Below, piece by piece: positions 13,536 to 23,544 of a stretch of DNA of 64,000 bases. The position numbers were made by a program, and so were the translations under genes. Position 1 is the first letter of the stretch. Every line of letters begins with the position of its first letter. Source of the stretch: Azotobacter vinelandii CA (lineage in GTDB: Bacteria > Pseudomonadota > Gammaproteobacteria > Pseudomonadales > Pseudomonadaceae); assembly GCF_000380335.1 (NCBI RefSeq), contig NC_021149.1, positions 1 to 64,000 on the forward strand, given 5' to 3'. The notes beneath the pieces are model-generated. The model worked only from the letters and a program-made list of their open reading frames with translations. It did not search any database and was not told the DNA's origin.

Positions 13536-14120
13536 ATGCCACGCTGCTTCTGGTGCTCCGAAGACCCGCTGTATCAGGCCTACCACGACGAAGAATGGGG
13601 CGTGCCCCTGCGCGATCCGCAGCGCCTGTTCGAGTTGCTGCTGCTGGAGGGATTCCAGGCCGGATTGTCTTGGTTCACCGTGCTGAAGAAGCGCGAGCGC
13701 TATCGCCAGGTGTTGTTCGGTTTCGAGGTCGCGCGGTTGGCGCGGATGAGCGACGAGGAGATCGGGGAACGCCTGCAGGACCCCGGCATCATCCGCAACC
13801 GACGCAAGCTCGAGGCGGCCCGGCAGAACGCCCGGGCCTGGCTGCGGCTCGAGGAGCCGGTCGGCTGGCTATGGTCCTTCGTCGGTGGCATGCCGCGGAT
13901 CAACCGTTTCCGCACGCCGGCCGAGGTGCCGGCGACGACGCCCGAGGCCGAGACGATGAGCAAGGCGCTGAAGAAGGCCGGCTTCGTCTTCGTCGGACCG
14001 ACCATCTGTTACGCCTTCATGCAGGCGTGCGGGATGGTCATGGACCACACCCTCGACTGCGACCGGCATGTGGAACTGGCGGGTTCGTCCGCCGGGCAGG
14101 TACCTGCAGCGGATCGCTGA
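13536..14120 (+). CDS. tag: DNA-3-methyladenine glycosylase I
   Basis: Base-excision repair enzyme that removes 3-methyladenine. The 194-aa product (ATG 13536, [24 protein letters not shown]) has the N-terminal Cys/His and the C-terminal DHTLDCDRH that form the zinc site of Tag. It carries the helix-hairpin-helix core [23 protein letters not shown]. It lies divergent from glyQ, the conserved pseudomonad arrangement. The upstream gap is short, so promoters for both directions share 84 bp. Confidence 0.95.
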   Translation: MPRCFWCSEDPLYQAYHDEEWGVPLRDPQRLFELLLLEGFQAGLSWFTVLKKRERYRQVLFGFEVARLARMSDEEIGERLQDPGIIRNRRKLEAARQNARAWLRLEEPVGWLWSFVGGMPRINRFRTPAEVPATTPEAETMSKALKKAGFVFVGPTICYAFMQACGMVMDHTLDCDRHVELAGSSAGQVPAADR

Positions 14121-14351
14121 ATGTCGCTTCCGGTCACAGGCCGGTTCCCCAATGTCGGAAAGCCCCCTGCCCTTCCCGGGTTGCGCCGGAAGCATCGGGT
14201 CGTTCGAGGAATGTGGTGGCGATCGCTTTCCTGCGTTCCTTGGCTGCATGTGGACCGCCGGAACCCGCTGTCGCTTTTCCGGGCGGAAGGAAGGAAGCCA
14301 TACGACCGTGCTATCTTGCAGGACCCGGTCCGAGCGCCGATGGAGCGCGCC

Positions 14352-16055
14352 ATGTCACGATCGTCGATCCGCCCGCTGGTCCTGCTGTTCGTCGCGCTCG
14401 TTCCGGCCGGCGGTTGCAGCCAGGTGCCGCGGCCGCAGCCGGTCGAGGTCAACCTCCTGGTCGTGAACGATTTCCATGGCCATATCCAGCCGACCCGCTT
14501 CAGCCACCGGAACGCCGCCGGCGAGCAGCTCAGCCTGAAAGCCGGCGGTATCGGCGCGCTCAGCGGCTTGCTGGCGGAGATGCGTGCCCGGGACCCCGAA
14601 CTGCTGTTCGTCGGAGGTGGCGACCTCATCGGCGGCAGCCCGCCGCTTTCGGCCATGTGGGCGGACGAGCCGTCGCTGCGGGCGCTCGATCTGCTGGACA
14701 TGCGCCTGTCCGTGGTCGGCAACCATGAACTCGACCAGGGTCGCGACGAGCTGCTGCGCCAGGTCCGGGGCGGCTGTCGTTCGCCCCGCCCGGACAAGGC
14801 CTGCCGGTTCGAAAGCGTTCACCCCGGCATCGGTTTCACCTATATCGCCGCCAACCTGGTGGACCGCCGGAGCGGCGAGCGGCTGTTCCCGGCCTACCGC
14901 ATCGAACGGGTGCGCGGAGCACGGATCGCCTTTGTCGGCGCCGTGCTGGAAGACGTCGACACGCAGCTCTCCCGGCAAAGCATGCAGGGCTTGCGCAGCC
15001 TGGACGAGGCGCAGGCGATCAATGCCCAGGTTCCGACCCTGCTGGCGCAGGGCGTGGATGCCATAGTCGCGGTGGTGCACCAGGGCGGCGCCACGCCGGA
15101 AGCCTACGACCAGCCGGATTGCCGCCAACTGAGCGGCCCGGTCGTCGAGATCGTCCGGCGTCTGGACCCGAGGATCAAGGTGGTGCTGAGCGGGCACACC
15201 CATCAGGGCTACCTGTGCCGGGTCGGCGAGGTACTGGTGACCCAGGCCGGTTCCTACGGGCGGCTGGCCACGCACCTGACCCTGCGCATCGATCCGCGCC
15301 GTCATCGGCTGCTGGAGGTCGAGGCCCGCAACTTGCTGGTCGATCCGCGCCGCTACGCACCCATCGCCGAGATCGATGCCCTGCAGCAGGCCGTGGAGCG
15401 ACGCAGCCAGGCGTTGCTCGGCCGTCCCCTGGCGCGCCTGGCGGTGCGCGAAGTGCCGCAGGCATACAATGGCGCGGGCGAATCGCCGATGGGCAACCTG
15501 ATCGCCGATGCCCAACTGGCGGCCACCGCGCATCTGGGCGCCCAGGTGGCGCTGACCAATCCGGGCGGAATCCGTGCCGGCCTGGCGCTGGAACCCGGCC
15601 AACCGGAGGTCGGCTACGGCCAGGTGGCCAGCACGCAGCCGTTCAACAACAGCCTGACGATAGTCACCCTCAGCGGTGCGCAGTTGCGCGAGCTGCTGGA
15701 GCAGCAATGGCAGCAGGACGGTTTCAGGCCGCTGCAGCCGTCGGCGTCGTTCAGCTATAGCTGGGACCCCGGACGGCCCGGCGGGCGGCATGTCGTCGCC
15801 GACAGCCTGAGGATCGATGGCCGGCCGATACGGGACGGCGACCTCTACCGGATCACGGTGAATTCCTTCATGGCCGGCGGCGGCGACAGGCTGAGCGTGC
15901 TGGCCGAGGCGGCCGAGCGCCTGGATACGGGGCTGAACGATCTGGAGGCGCTGATCGACTATCTGCAGGCCAGGGACCGCGCCGGCTCGCCGGCCGGCCG
16001 CAGCCTGGCGGCCGGACGCATCCGGCGCCTCGAAGGCGGCCGGCCGGAAGAGTGA
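14352..16055 (+). CDS. 5'-nucleotidase/2',3'-cyclic phosphodiesterase family lipoprotein
   Basis: Metallophosphoesterase of the UshA/5'-nucleotidase type, 567 aa from ATG 14352. GGAG at 14342-14345 supports this start over the ATG at 14340. The N-terminus is a signal peptide ending in PAGGC, an atypical lipobox. Metal-binding motifs follow in order: NDFHGHI, GGGDLIGG, GNHELD, VVHQGG and SGHTHQG. The C-terminal nucleotidase domain follows (MGNLIADAQL, NPGGIRAGL, FNNSLTIVTLSG). Probable role: hydrolysis of nucleotides in the periplasm for phosphate or nucleoside recovery. It converges with trkA. The 231 bp before it show no gene. Confidence 0.85.
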   Translation: MSRSSIRPLVLLFVALVPAGGCSQVPRPQPVEVNLLVVNDFHGHIQPTRFSHRNAAGEQLSLKAGGIGALSGLLAEMRARDPELLFVGGGDLIGGSPPLSAMWADEPSLRALDLLDMRLSVVGNHELDQGRDELLRQVRGGCRSPRPDKACRFESVHPGIGFTYIAANLVDRRSGERLFPAYRIERVRGARIAFVGAVLEDVDTQLSRQSMQGLRSLDEAQAINAQVPTLLAQGVDAIVAVVHQGGATPEAYDQPDCRQLSGPVVEIVRRLDPRIKVVLSGHTHQGYLCRVGEVLVTQAGSYGRLATHLTLRIDPRRHRLLEVEARNLLVDPRRYAPIAEIDALQQAVERRSQALLGRPLARLAVREVPQAYNGAGESPMGNLIADAQLAATAHLGAQVALTNPGGIRAGLALEPGQPEVGYGQVASTQPFNNSLTIVTLSGAQLRELLEQQWQQDGFRPLQPSASFSYSWDPGRPGGRHVVADSLRIDGRPIRDGDLYRITVNSFMAGGGDRLSVLAEAAERLDTGLNDLEALIDYLQARDRAGSPAGRSLAAGRIRRLEGGRPEE

Positions 16056-16095
16056 ACCGGCGGGCGGACGAACGTCCTTCCCCCGGCGGGAGCTT

Positions 16096-17469
16096 TCAGA
16101 AGAAGGCCAGTCCCACCTGGAACAGCCGCTCCACGTCGCGGATATGCTTCTTGTCGACCAGGAACAGGATCACGTGGTCGCCGGACTCGATCAGGGTATC
16201 GTTGTGGGCGATCAGCACCTGCTCGGCGCGGATCACCGCGCCGATGGTGGTTCCCGACGGGAGTTCGATCTCGCCGATCATGCGCCCGACCACCTTGCTC
16301 GACTTCTCGTCGCCATGGGCGATGGCCTCGATGGCCTCCGCCGCGCCGCGGCGCAGCGAGTGCACGCTGACGATGTCGCCGCGGCGCACATGGGTCAGCA
16401 GGGTGCCGATGGTGGCCAGTTGCGGACTGATGGCGATGTCGATCTCGCCGCCCTGCACCAGATCGACGTAGGCCGGGTTGTTGATGATGCTCATCACCTT
16501 GCGCGCGCCGAGGCGCTTGGCCAGCAGCGAGGACATGATGTTGGCCTCGTCGTCGTTGGTCAGGGCGAGGAAGATGTCGGCCTCGTTGATGTTCTCCTCG
16601 ACCAGCAGATCCTTGTCCGAGGCGTTGCCCTGCAGCACGATGCTGCTGTCCAGGGTGTCCGAGAGGTAGCGGCAGCGTGCCGGATTGGACTCGATGATCT
16701 TCACCTGGTAGCGGCTCTCGATGGCTTCGGCCAGGCGCTCGCCGATGTGTCCGCCGCCGGCGATGACGATGCGCTTGTTGCTGATCTCGAGTCGGCGCAG
16801 CTCGCTTATCACCGCGCGGATATGGGTCTTGGCGGCGATGAAGAACACCTCGTCGTCGGCCTCGATCACCGTGTCGCCCTTGGGCAGGATCGCCCGGTTG
16901 CGACGGAAGATCGCCGCCACGCGGGCGTCCACGGTCGGCATGTGCTCGCGGATCTGCCTGAGCTGCTGGCCGACCAGCGGGCCACCGTAGTAGGCGCGCA
17001 CCGCCACCAGTTGGGCCTTGCCGTCGGCGAAGTCGATCACCTGCAGGGCACCGGGGTATTCGATCAGCCGCTTGATGTGGTTGGTCACCACCTGCTCCGG
17101 GCTGATCAGCACGTCCACCGGAATCGCCTCGTTGCTGAACAGCCCGGCGCGGGTCAGGTAGGCCGATTCGCGCACCCGGGCGATCCGCGTCGGGGTGTGG
17201 AACAGGGTGTAGGCGACCTGGCAGGCGACCATGTTGGTTTCGTCGCTGTTGGTCACCGCCACCAGCATGTCGGCGTCGTCGGCGCCGGCCTGACGCAGCA
17301 CGGTCGGGAAGGACCCCTTGCCGGCGATGGTGCGGATGTCCAGGCGGTCGCCGAGATCGCGCAGGCGCTCGGTATCGGTGTCGACCACGGTGATGTCGTT
17401 GGCCTCGCTGGCCAGGTGCTCGGCCAGGGTACCGCCGACCTGGCCGGCGCCGAGAATGATGATCTTCAT
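16096..17469 (-). CDS. trkA: Trk potassium uptake regulatory protein TrkA
   Basis: Cytoplasmic NAD(H)-binding gating subunit of the Trk K+ uptake system. The 457-aa product is two RCK units in tandem: an N-terminal Rossmann motif GAGQVGG (7-13) with the acidic end of strand 2 at VVDTD, and a second Rossmann motif [12 protein letters not shown], each followed by a TrkA-C domain. It is the last gene of def-fmt-rsmB-trkA, 13 bp after rsmB. The membrane subunit TrkH/TrkI is not in the window. Confidence 0.96.
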   Translation of the reverse strand: MKIIILGAGQVGGTLAEHLASEANDITVVDTDTERLRDLGDRLDIRTIAGKGSFPTVLRQAGADDADMLVAVTNSDETNMVACQVAYTLFHTPTRIARVRESAYLTRAGLFSNEAIPVDVLISPEQVVTNHIKRLIEYPGALQVIDFADGKAQLVAVRAYYGGPLVGQQLRQIREHMPTVDARVAAIFRRNRAILPKGDTVIEADDEVFFIAAKTHIRAVISELRRLEISNKRIVIAGGGHIGERLAEAIESRYQVKIIESNPARCRYLSDTLDSSIVLQGNASDKDLLVEENINEADIFLALTNDDEANIMSSLLAKRLGARKVMSIINNPAYVDLVQGGEIDIAISPQLATIGTLLTHVRRGDIVSVHSLRRGAAEAIEAIAHGDEKSSKVVGRMIGEIELPSGTTIGAVIRAEQVLIAHNDTLIESGDHVILFLVDKKHIRDVERLFQVGLAFF

Positions 17470-17482
17470 CGGACTGCTTTCC

Positions 17483-18814
17483 TCAGCCGCGCGGACCGGC
17501 GGCGATCTTGATCAGCTTGGCATAGTAGAAACCGTCATGGCCGTGGGGCTGCGGCAGGAGCTGGCGGCCGTGGCGCTGTGCCAGGCCCGGCTTGGCGCCG
17601 ACGAAGCCGGAGGCGATGTCCAGTTCGCGGGCGCCGGGGGTGCGGGCGAGAAAGGCGGCGATGGTGTCGCTGTTTTCCGCCGGCAGGATCGAACAGGTGG
17701 CATAGAGCAGGATGCCGCCGACCTCCAGGGTCGGCCACAGGGCGTCCAGCAGCTCGCCCTGCAGGCTGGCCAGGGCGGGGATGTCGCTGGCCTGGCGGGT
17801 CAGCTTGATGTCCGGATGGCGGCGGATCACTCCGGTGGCGGAACAGGGCGCATCGAGCAGGATGCGCTGGAAGCGCCGGCCATCCCACCAGGCTTCGGTG
17901 GCGCGCGCATCGGCGGCGACCAGCCGGGCCGCCAGGCCCAGCCGGTCGAGGTTCTCGCGGACCCGCGCCAGGCGTTTTTCCTCTAGGTCGATGGCGACCA
18001 GCTCGGCCAGCCGCGGCTCGCTCTCCAGCAGGTGGCAGGTCTTGCCGCCGGGCGCGCAGCAGGCGTCCAGCACGCGCTGACCGGGCATCGGTTCGAGCAG
18101 GTAGGCGGCCAGTTGGGCCGCTTCGTCCTGCACGCTGACCAGGCCTTCGGCGAAGCCCGGCAGGCTGCGCACGTCGCACGGTTCGTCGAGCAGGATGCCG
18201 TCGCGGCTGAAGCGGCAGGCACTGGCCGCGATGCCGGCCGCCTTCAGGGTAGCGAGATAAGTGTCGCGCGCGGTCAGCCGGCGGTTGACCCGCAGGGTCA
18301 GCGGCGGGTGCTCGTTGTCGGCCGCGCAGATGGCTTCCCAGTGTTCCGGCCAGTGCTGCGCCAGTGCCTGCTGCAACCAGCGCGGATGAGCGGTGCGCGC
18401 CACCGGATCGTTCGCCAGTTCGGCGAGCAGCGCCTCGCCCTCGCGCTGTACGCGGCGCAGCACGGCGTTCAGCAGGGCCTTGGCCCAGGGTTTCCTCAGT
18501 TGCTCGGCGCAGGCCACGGTCTCGCCGATCGCCGCGTGGGCGGGGATGCGGGTGTGCAGCAACTGGTAGAGACCGATCAGCAGCAGCGCCTCGACGTCCC
18601 GGTCGGCGGCCTTGAGCGGCTTGCGCAGCAGCCTTTCGGCGAGCAGCGCCAGGCGCGGCTGCCAGCGGGCGGCGCCGAACGCCAGCTCCTGGGCCAGGGC
18701 GCGGTCGCGCGGCGCGACCTGCTCCAGTTGCGCCGGCAGGGCGGCGAGCGAGGCCTTGCCGGCGAGCACGGCGGCCAGGGCACGGGTGGCGGCCAGGCGC
18801 GGATTCAGGCTCAT
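17483..18814 (-). CDS. rsmB: 16S rRNA (cytosine-967-C5) methyltransferase
   Basis: SAM-dependent m5C methyltransferase (Fmu/Sun). The 443-aa product has an N-terminal NusB-like RNA-binding domain, the SAM motif [10 protein letters not shown], the motif IV Cys in [17 protein letters not shown], and the catalytic Cys in YATCSI. Its ATG overlaps the fmt stop by 4 bp (ATGA), so translation is coupled. Gene order def-fmt-rsmB-trkA is widely conserved in gamma-proteobacteria. Confidence 0.96.
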   Translation of the reverse strand: MSLNPRLAATRALAAVLAGKASLAALPAQLEQVAPRDRALAQELAFGAARWQPRLALLAERLLRKPLKAADRDVEALLLIGLYQLLHTRIPAHAAIGETVACAEQLRKPWAKALLNAVLRRVQREGEALLAELANDPVARTAHPRWLQQALAQHWPEHWEAICAADNEHPPLTLRVNRRLTARDTYLATLKAAGIAASACRFSRDGILLDEPCDVRSLPGFAEGLVSVQDEAAQLAAYLLEPMPGQRVLDACCAPGGKTCHLLESEPRLAELVAIDLEEKRLARVRENLDRLGLAARLVAADARATEAWWDGRRFQRILLDAPCSATGVIRRHPDIKLTRQASDIPALASLQGELLDALWPTLEVGGILLYATCSILPAENSDTIAAFLARTPGARELDIASGFVGAKPGLAQRHGRQLLPQPHGHDGFYYAKLIKIAAGPRG

Positions 18815-19755
18815 GTGCCCAGCACCTGGCCGACGGCGAACTGCTCGCGGCGGCTGTTGTACAGCTCGGCGAAGGCCAGCGGCCTGCCGCCCGGCAGTTG
18901 CAGGCGGGTCAGGCGCAGGGCGCCGCTGCCGCAGGCCACGGTCAGGCCGTCGCGGCTGGCGGCGAGGATGGTTCCCGGCGCTCCCCCGCCCTGCTCCACG
19001 CTCGCGGCGAACACTTTCAGCGGCGCGCCGTCCAGGCTGCTGTGGCAGACCGGCCAGGGATCGAAGGCGCGGATCCGCCGTTCCAGCTCGTCCGCCGGGC
19101 GGCTCCAGTCGAGCCGCGCCTCGTCCTTGTTCAGCTTGTGCGCATAGGTGGCCAGGGCGTCGTCCTGCGTCTCGCCGGCGAGTCCGCCGGCCGCCAGGGC
19201 GCCGATGGCCTCGACCAGGGCCTGCGCGCCCAGCCCGGCCAGGCGATCGTGCAGGCTGCCGCCGGTGTCGTCGGGGCGGATCGGCGTGGCGACCTTGAGT
19301 AGCATCGGCCCGGTGTCCAGGCCGGCCTCCATGCGCATCACGGTGACCCCGGATTCACCGTCGCCGGCCTCGATCGCCCGCTGGATCGGCGCCGCGCCGC
19401 GCCAGCGCGGCAGCAGCGAGGCATGGCTGTTGACGCAGCCGAGACGCGGGATGTCCAGCACCGCCTGCGGCAGGATCAGCCCGTAGGCGACCACCAGCAG
19501 CAGGTCGGGTTCGAGCGCCGCCAGCTCCGCCTGGGCGGCGGCGTCGCGCAGGGTCGGCGGTTGCAGGACGGGAATGCCGTGCTGCAGGGCGAGCCGTTTC
19601 ACCGGGCTGGCCATCGGCTTCTGCCCGCGTCCGGCGGGACGGTCCGGCTGAGTATAGACGGCGACGGGCCGCTGGCCGGCGGTCAGCAAGGCCTGGAGGT
19701 GCTCGGCGGCGAATTCGGGAGTGCCGGCGAAGACGAGGCGCAGGGGCTGGGTCAT
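18811..19755 (-). CDS. fmt: Methionyl-tRNA formyltransferase
   Basis: Formylates initiator Met-tRNA using 10-formyl-THF. The 314-aa product from ATG 19755 ([20 protein letters not shown]) has normal length. The active-site block [20 protein letters not shown] is intact with the catalytic Asn and His, and [20 protein letters not shown] marks the C-terminal OB-fold linker. An open N-terminal extension of 58 codons overlaps def and is rejected. It lies 56 bp after def. Confidence 0.97.
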   Translation of the reverse strand: MTQPLRLVFAGTPEFAAEHLQALLTAGQRPVAVYTQPDRPAGRGQKPMASPVKRLALQHGIPVLQPPTLRDAAAQAELAALEPDLLLVVAYGLILPQAVLDIPRLGCVNSHASLLPRWRGAAPIQRAIEAGDGESGVTVMRMEAGLDTGPMLLKVATPIRPDDTGGSLHDRLAGLGAQALVEAIGALAAGGLAGETQDDALATYAHKLNKDEARLDWSRPADELERRIRAFDPWPVCHSSLDGAPLKVFAASVEQGGGAPGTILAASRDGLTVACGSGALRLTRLQLPGGRPLAFAELYNSRREQFAVGQVLGT

Positions 19756-19811
19756 GGTTTCTCGCTCAGGAAAGAAAAGGCTTGCCACGGCAAGCCTTCG
19801 CGGGGACGGCT

Positions 19812-20318
19812 TCAGCCGTGCTGGCGATGCTGTTTCTCCAGCTTCTTGCGGATGCGGTCGCGTTTGAGCGTCGACAGATAGTCGACGAACAGCTTGCCGT
19901 TCAGATGATCGCATTCGTGCTGGATGCACACCGCCAGCAGGCCCTCGGCGACCAGTTCGAAGGGCTGTCCGTCGCGGTCCAGGGCGCGGATGCGGACCTT
20001 CTGCGGGCGGTCGACGTTCTCGTAGAAGCCGGGGACCGACAGGCAGCCCTCCTGGTAGGGCTCCAGCTCCTCGGTGAGCGCTTCGAACTCCGGGTTGATG
20101 AATACCCGCGGCTCGTTCTTGTCCTCGGACAGGTCCATCACCACCAGGCGCTTGTGCACGTTCACCTGGGTCGCCGCCAGGCCGATGCCGGGCGCGGCGT
20201 ACATGGTCTCGAACATGTCGTCGATCAACCGGCGAATGCCGTCGTCCACCGTTTCGATGGGCTTGGCGATGGTGCGCAGGCGCGGATCGGGAAATTCGAG
20301 GATGGTCAGTATCGCCAT
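19812..20318 (-). CDS. def: Peptide deformylase
   Basis: Removes the N-formyl group from nascent proteins. The 168-aa product carries all three type I motifs: [13 protein letters not shown] and HECDH, whose Cys and two His hold the catalytic metal. It is the first gene of the def-fmt-rsmB-trkA operon and lies divergent from the LysM-protein gene across 151 bp. Confidence 0.98.
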   Translation of the reverse strand: MAILTILEFPDPRLRTIAKPIETVDDGIRRLIDDMFETMYAAPGIGLAATQVNVHKRLVVMDLSEDKNEPRVFINPEFEALTEELEPYQEGCLSVPGFYENVDRPQKVRIRALDRDGQPFELVAEGLLAVCIQHECDHLNGKLFVDYLSTLKRDRIRKKLEKQHRQHG

Positions 20319-20469
20319 ATGCGTTTGTGATGCGCTTGGGAATTGGTCGAAACGGCTGCTGCTAAGATGCTGAGCAGCATTGAAAAAACGGCTTTACGCC
20401 GCGATCCGGAGAGAAATCCGGCGGCGCGCGACGTTTCATGCGAAGGCACATCATAAAGGGATTCGGCGC

Positions 20470-21495
20470 ATGAGGAAATCACTACTCGCCCTGCTGCTGG
20501 CGGCCTGCAGCGCTCCGGCGCAGGCCGAGGTGCAGCTTCGCGCGGGTCATCCGCAGAGCTACAGGGTCGTCCAGGGCGATACCCTGTGGGGCATCTCCGG
20601 CAAGTTCCTCCGTGCGCCCTGGCAGTGGCCGCAGCTCTGGCACGTCGACCCGCGGCTCGAGAATCCCCACCTGATCTACCCGGGCGACGTGCTGAACCTG
20701 GTCTACATCGACGGTCAGCCGCGCCTGACGCTCGATCGCGGCGCCAGCCGCGGCACCGTCAGGCTGTCGCCGCGGGTCCGTCGCACGCCCACGGTCCAGG
20801 CCATCCCGACCATTCCGCTGGAGAAGATCGACAGCTTCCTGCTCGGCAACCGCATCGTCGACGACGCCGCGCAGTTGCGGAAGGCGCCCTACGTGGTCGC
20901 CGGCAATGCCGAGCGGGTGATCAGCGGCGCTGGCGACCGGGTCTACGCGCGCGGCGACTTTTCCGCCGGCGAGGCGGCCTACGGCATCTTTCGCCAGGGC
21001 AAGGCCTACGTCGACCCGGCGACCAGGGAAGTGCTCGGCATCGACGCCGACGACATCGGCACCGGCGAACTGGTCGCCGAGGAAGGCGGCCTCGCCACCC
21101 TGCTGCTCAGCCGCTCGACCCAGGAAGTGCGCATCGGCGACCGCCTGCTCCCCAGCGAGGAGCGGGCCGTCGACTCCACCTTCATGCCCAGGGAGCCGAA
21201 CGTCCCGGTCGAGGGGGTGATCCTCGACGTGCCGCGCGGCGTGACCCAGGTCGGCAATTTCGCCGTGGTCACCCTGAACAAGGGCAGTCGGGACGGGCTG
21301 GCCGAGGGCGACGTGCTGGCGGTGTACAAGACCGGCGAAACCGTGCGCGACCGCATCGGCGGCGAGCCGGTGAAGATTCCCGATGAGCGTTCCGGCCTGC
21401 TGATGGTGTTCCGCACCTACGCGCGGCTCAGCTACGGCCTGATCCTCAGTGCCAGTCGCCAACTGGCGGTGATGGACAAGGTGCGCAACCCGTAA
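20470..21495 (+). CDS. LysM-domain exported protein
   Basis: A 341-aa protein from ATG 20470 with a Sec signal peptide (RKSLLALLLAACSAPAQA, cleavage near residue 20) and one LysM peptidoglycan-binding domain (YRVVQGDTLWGISGKFLRAPWQW ... IYPGDVL, about residues 32-80). The remainder is a conserved beta-rich region of unknown role. Homologues sit at this place between def and dprA in Pseudomonas (PA0020, also 341 aa). A ribosome site AAGGGA lies 8 bp upstream. A cell-wall-related role is inferred from LysM only. Confidence 0.88.
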   Translation: MRKSLLALLLAACSAPAQAEVQLRAGHPQSYRVVQGDTLWGISGKFLRAPWQWPQLWHVDPRLENPHLIYPGDVLNLVYIDGQPRLTLDRGASRGTVRLSPRVRRTPTVQAIPTIPLEKIDSFLLGNRIVDDAAQLRKAPYVVAGNAERVISGAGDRVYARGDFSAGEAAYGIFRQGKAYVDPATREVLGIDADDIGTGELVAEEGGLATLLLSRSTQEVRIGDRLLPSEERAVDSTFMPREPNVPVEGVILDVPRGVTQVGNFAVVTLNKGSRDGLAEGDVLAVYKTGETVRDRIGGEPVKIPDERSGLLMVFRTYARLSYGLILSASRQLAVMDKVRNP

Positions 21496-21560
21496 CCTCC
21501 GCGTTTTCCCTCCGTCGAGGGAACCGCCTTTCGCTTCCATGGATCAAGGACGATCGCTCC

Positions 21561-22661
21561 ATGCCCCTTTCTCCCGCCGAACTGGAGGCGCGCCTGCGCC
21601 TGCACGCCCTGCCCGGCTTCGGACCGCGCCGCCATCGCCGTCTGCTCGAGGCCTTCGCCAGCGCCTCGGCGGCGCTCAGTGCGCCGGCCGCCGCCTGGCG
21701 CGCGTTGGGGCTGCCGGCCGCTTGCGCGGAGGCGCGGCGCAGCGCCGCGGTCCGCCAGCAGGCCGCGCAGGCGCTGGCCTGGCTGGAGAAGCCACGGCGG
21801 CACCTGCTGCCATTCGGCGAGCCCGACTATCCGGCCCTGCTCGCCGAACTGGACGACGCTCCGCCGCTGCTCTTCGTCGAAGGCGATGCGGCCATTCTGG
21901 AGCGGCCGCAACTGGCCATGGTCGGCAGCCGGCGCGCCTCGAAGCCCGGGCTCGACACCGCCCGCGCCTTCGCCCGGCAGCTCGCCGGCGCCGGTTTCGT
22001 CGTCACCAGCGGACTGGCCCTGGGCATCGATGGCGCCGCCCACCGGGGCGCGCTGGATGCCGGCGGACGGACGGTGGCCGTGCTCGGCACGGGCCTGCGG
22101 CGCCTCTATCCGGCGCGCCACGAAACCCTGGCGGCGGAGATCCTCGAAGGCGGCGGCGCGCTGCTATCCGAACTGCCGCTGGACTGTCCGCCCCAGGCGG
22201 GCAACTTCCCGCGCCGCAACCGTATCGTCAGCGGCCTGTCCCTCGGCGTCCTGGTGGTCGAGGCCGGCCCTTCCAGCGGCTCGCTGATCACCGCCCGGCT
22301 GGCCGCCGAGCAGGGTCGCGAGGTCTATGCGATTCCCGGCTCCATCCACCATCCCGGCGCCCGTGGCTGCCATCGGCTGATTCGCGACGGTGCCATTCTG
22401 GTGGAAAGCATCGAGCACATCCTCGAAGCGCTGCGCGGCTGGCAGAACCTGGCGCCGCCGCCCCGCTCGCAGGCCGGTCCGGCTCCGCTCGACGCGCGGC
22501 ATCCACTGCTGGCGCTGCTGCATGCCGCGCCGCAGACCAGCGAGGAGCTGGCCCTGGCCAGCGGCTGGCCGCTCGCCCGGGTACTGGCGGCACTCACCGA
22601 ACTGGAGCTGGACGGTAAGGTGGCCCGCGAAGGCGGACGCTGGCAGGGATGCGCCGGCTGA
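21561..22661 (+). CDS. dprA: DNA processing protein DprA/Smf
   Basis: Binds incoming single-stranded DNA and loads RecA during natural transformation. The 366-aa product has the extended Rossmann core VGSRRASKPG ... TSGLALGIDGAAHRGAL ... FPRRNRIVSGLSLGVLVVEA ... SGSLITARLAAEQGREVYAIPG. An N-terminal HhH/SAM-like region and a C-terminal winged-helix-like region (residues about 300-366) flank it. It is 65 bp after the LysM gene on the same strand and 60 bp before tsaC. Confidence 0.95.
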   Translation: MPLSPAELEARLRLHALPGFGPRRHRRLLEAFASASAALSAPAAAWRALGLPAACAEARRSAAVRQQAAQALAWLEKPRRHLLPFGEPDYPALLAELDDAPPLLFVEGDAAILERPQLAMVGSRRASKPGLDTARAFARQLAGAGFVVTSGLALGIDGAAHRGALDAGGRTVAVLGTGLRRLYPARHETLAAEILEGGGALLSELPLDCPPQAGNFPRRNRIVSGLSLGVLVVEAGPSSGSLITARLAAEQGREVYAIPGSIHHPGARGCHRLIRDGAILVESIEHILEALRGWQNLAPPPRSQAGPAPLDARHPLLALLHAAPQTSEELALASGWPLARVLAALTELELDGKVAREGGRWQGCAG

Positions 22662-22721
22662 CGGGCTGCGCCGCCGCCGACGCCTTGGGTACACTGCGCC
22701 GAATTTTTCCGGAGGCGGGCG

Positions 22722-23279
22722 ATGCTGGGCGATTGGCGGGTGCGACAGGTGGCGCGGGCGGTGCGCCGGGGCGGGGTGATCGCTTATCCGACCGAGGCGG
22801 TCTGGGGCCTGGGCTGCGATCCGTGGAACGCGGATGCGGTGCGCCGCCTGCTGGCGCTCAAGCGGCGGCCGCAGGACAAGGGCCTGATCCTGGTCGCCGC
22901 CGACATTGGCCAGTTCGGCTTCCTGCTCGACGACCTGCCGTCGGCCTGGCGCGAGCGGCTGGCCGGGACCTGGCCGGGGCCGAACACCTGGCTGGTGCCG
23001 CACCGGGGCCGCCTGCCGGCATGGATCACCGGCCGCCACGCGAGCGTCGCCCTGCGCGTCAGCGACCATCCGCTGGTGCGTGCGCTGTGCCGTCTCACCG
23101 GCCCGCTGGTGTCCACCTCGGCCAATCCCGCCGGCCGCCCCGCCGCACGCTCGCGGCTGCGCGTCGAACAGTACTTCCCGCGCCGCCTGGACGCCGTGCT
23201 CGGCGGCGCCCTGGGCGGGCGGCGCAACCCGAGCCTGATCCGCGACCTGGCCAGCGGCCAGGTGATCCGCCCGGCCTAG
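22722..23279 (+). CDS. tsaC: Threonylcarbamoyl-AMP synthase TsaC (YrdC/RimN)
   Basis: Makes threonylcarbamoyl-AMP from Thr, bicarbonate and ATP, the first step to t6A37 in tRNA. The 185-aa product has the normal short-form length. The signature [12 protein letters not shown], the K-R motif [13 protein letters not shown] and the [11 protein letters not shown] loop are present. The TAG stop (23277-23279) lies at the left junction of the 265-bp inverted-repeat element. Confidence 0.96.
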   Translation: MLGDWRVRQVARAVRRGGVIAYPTEAVWGLGCDPWNADAVRRLLALKRRPQDKGLILVAADIGQFGFLLDDLPSAWRERLAGTWPGPNTWLVPHRGRLPAWITGRHASVALRVSDHPLVRALCRLTGPLVSTSANPAGRPAARSRLRVEQYFPRRLDAVLGGALGGRRNPSLIRDLASGQVIRPA

Positions 23280-23544
23280 GGCCTGTTAACACTACTCTCC
23301 GCGAGCCGCGTTGCTGCGGCAAATGGCGCCAGGCGAGGCGCGGGACGCAGGGAATGGCATTCCCTTGCCAAGTCCCGCAACGACGCATGGCGCCATTTGC
23401 CGCGCAACCCGCAGGGACGGGCCCGTTTTTGCGCGGAGCGTCGTTACTCGTCGTTCGTTTGGAATGACCAAACTTCTCTCCTCGCGCCTAACCCCGCGCA
23501 AAAACAGGCTCCGTCGCGGCCGCGCGGAGTAGTGTTAACAGGCC
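23280..23544. mobile_element. 265-bp MITE-like element with 18-bp terminal inverted repeats
   Basis: The ends are perfect inverted repeats GGCCTGTTAACACTACTC (23280-23297 and 23527-23544). Both are flanked by CTAG (23276-23279 and 23545-23548), which could be a 4-bp target duplication, or a TA duplication if the repeat starts one base further out. Inside are a 16-bp perfect inverted repeat (23316-23331 / 23388-23403) around a palindromic centre GGGAATGGCATTCCC, and a 12-bp one (23425-23436 / 23494-23505). No coding potential for a transposase. It fills the gap between convergent tsaC and qor and may terminate both. Confidence 0.75.

Noticed and set aside
12508-13542. N-terminal extension of GlyS through glyQ
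   Set aside because: GlyQ occupies this region with full conservation, and GlyS has a conserved MSAQDFLVE start at 12507.
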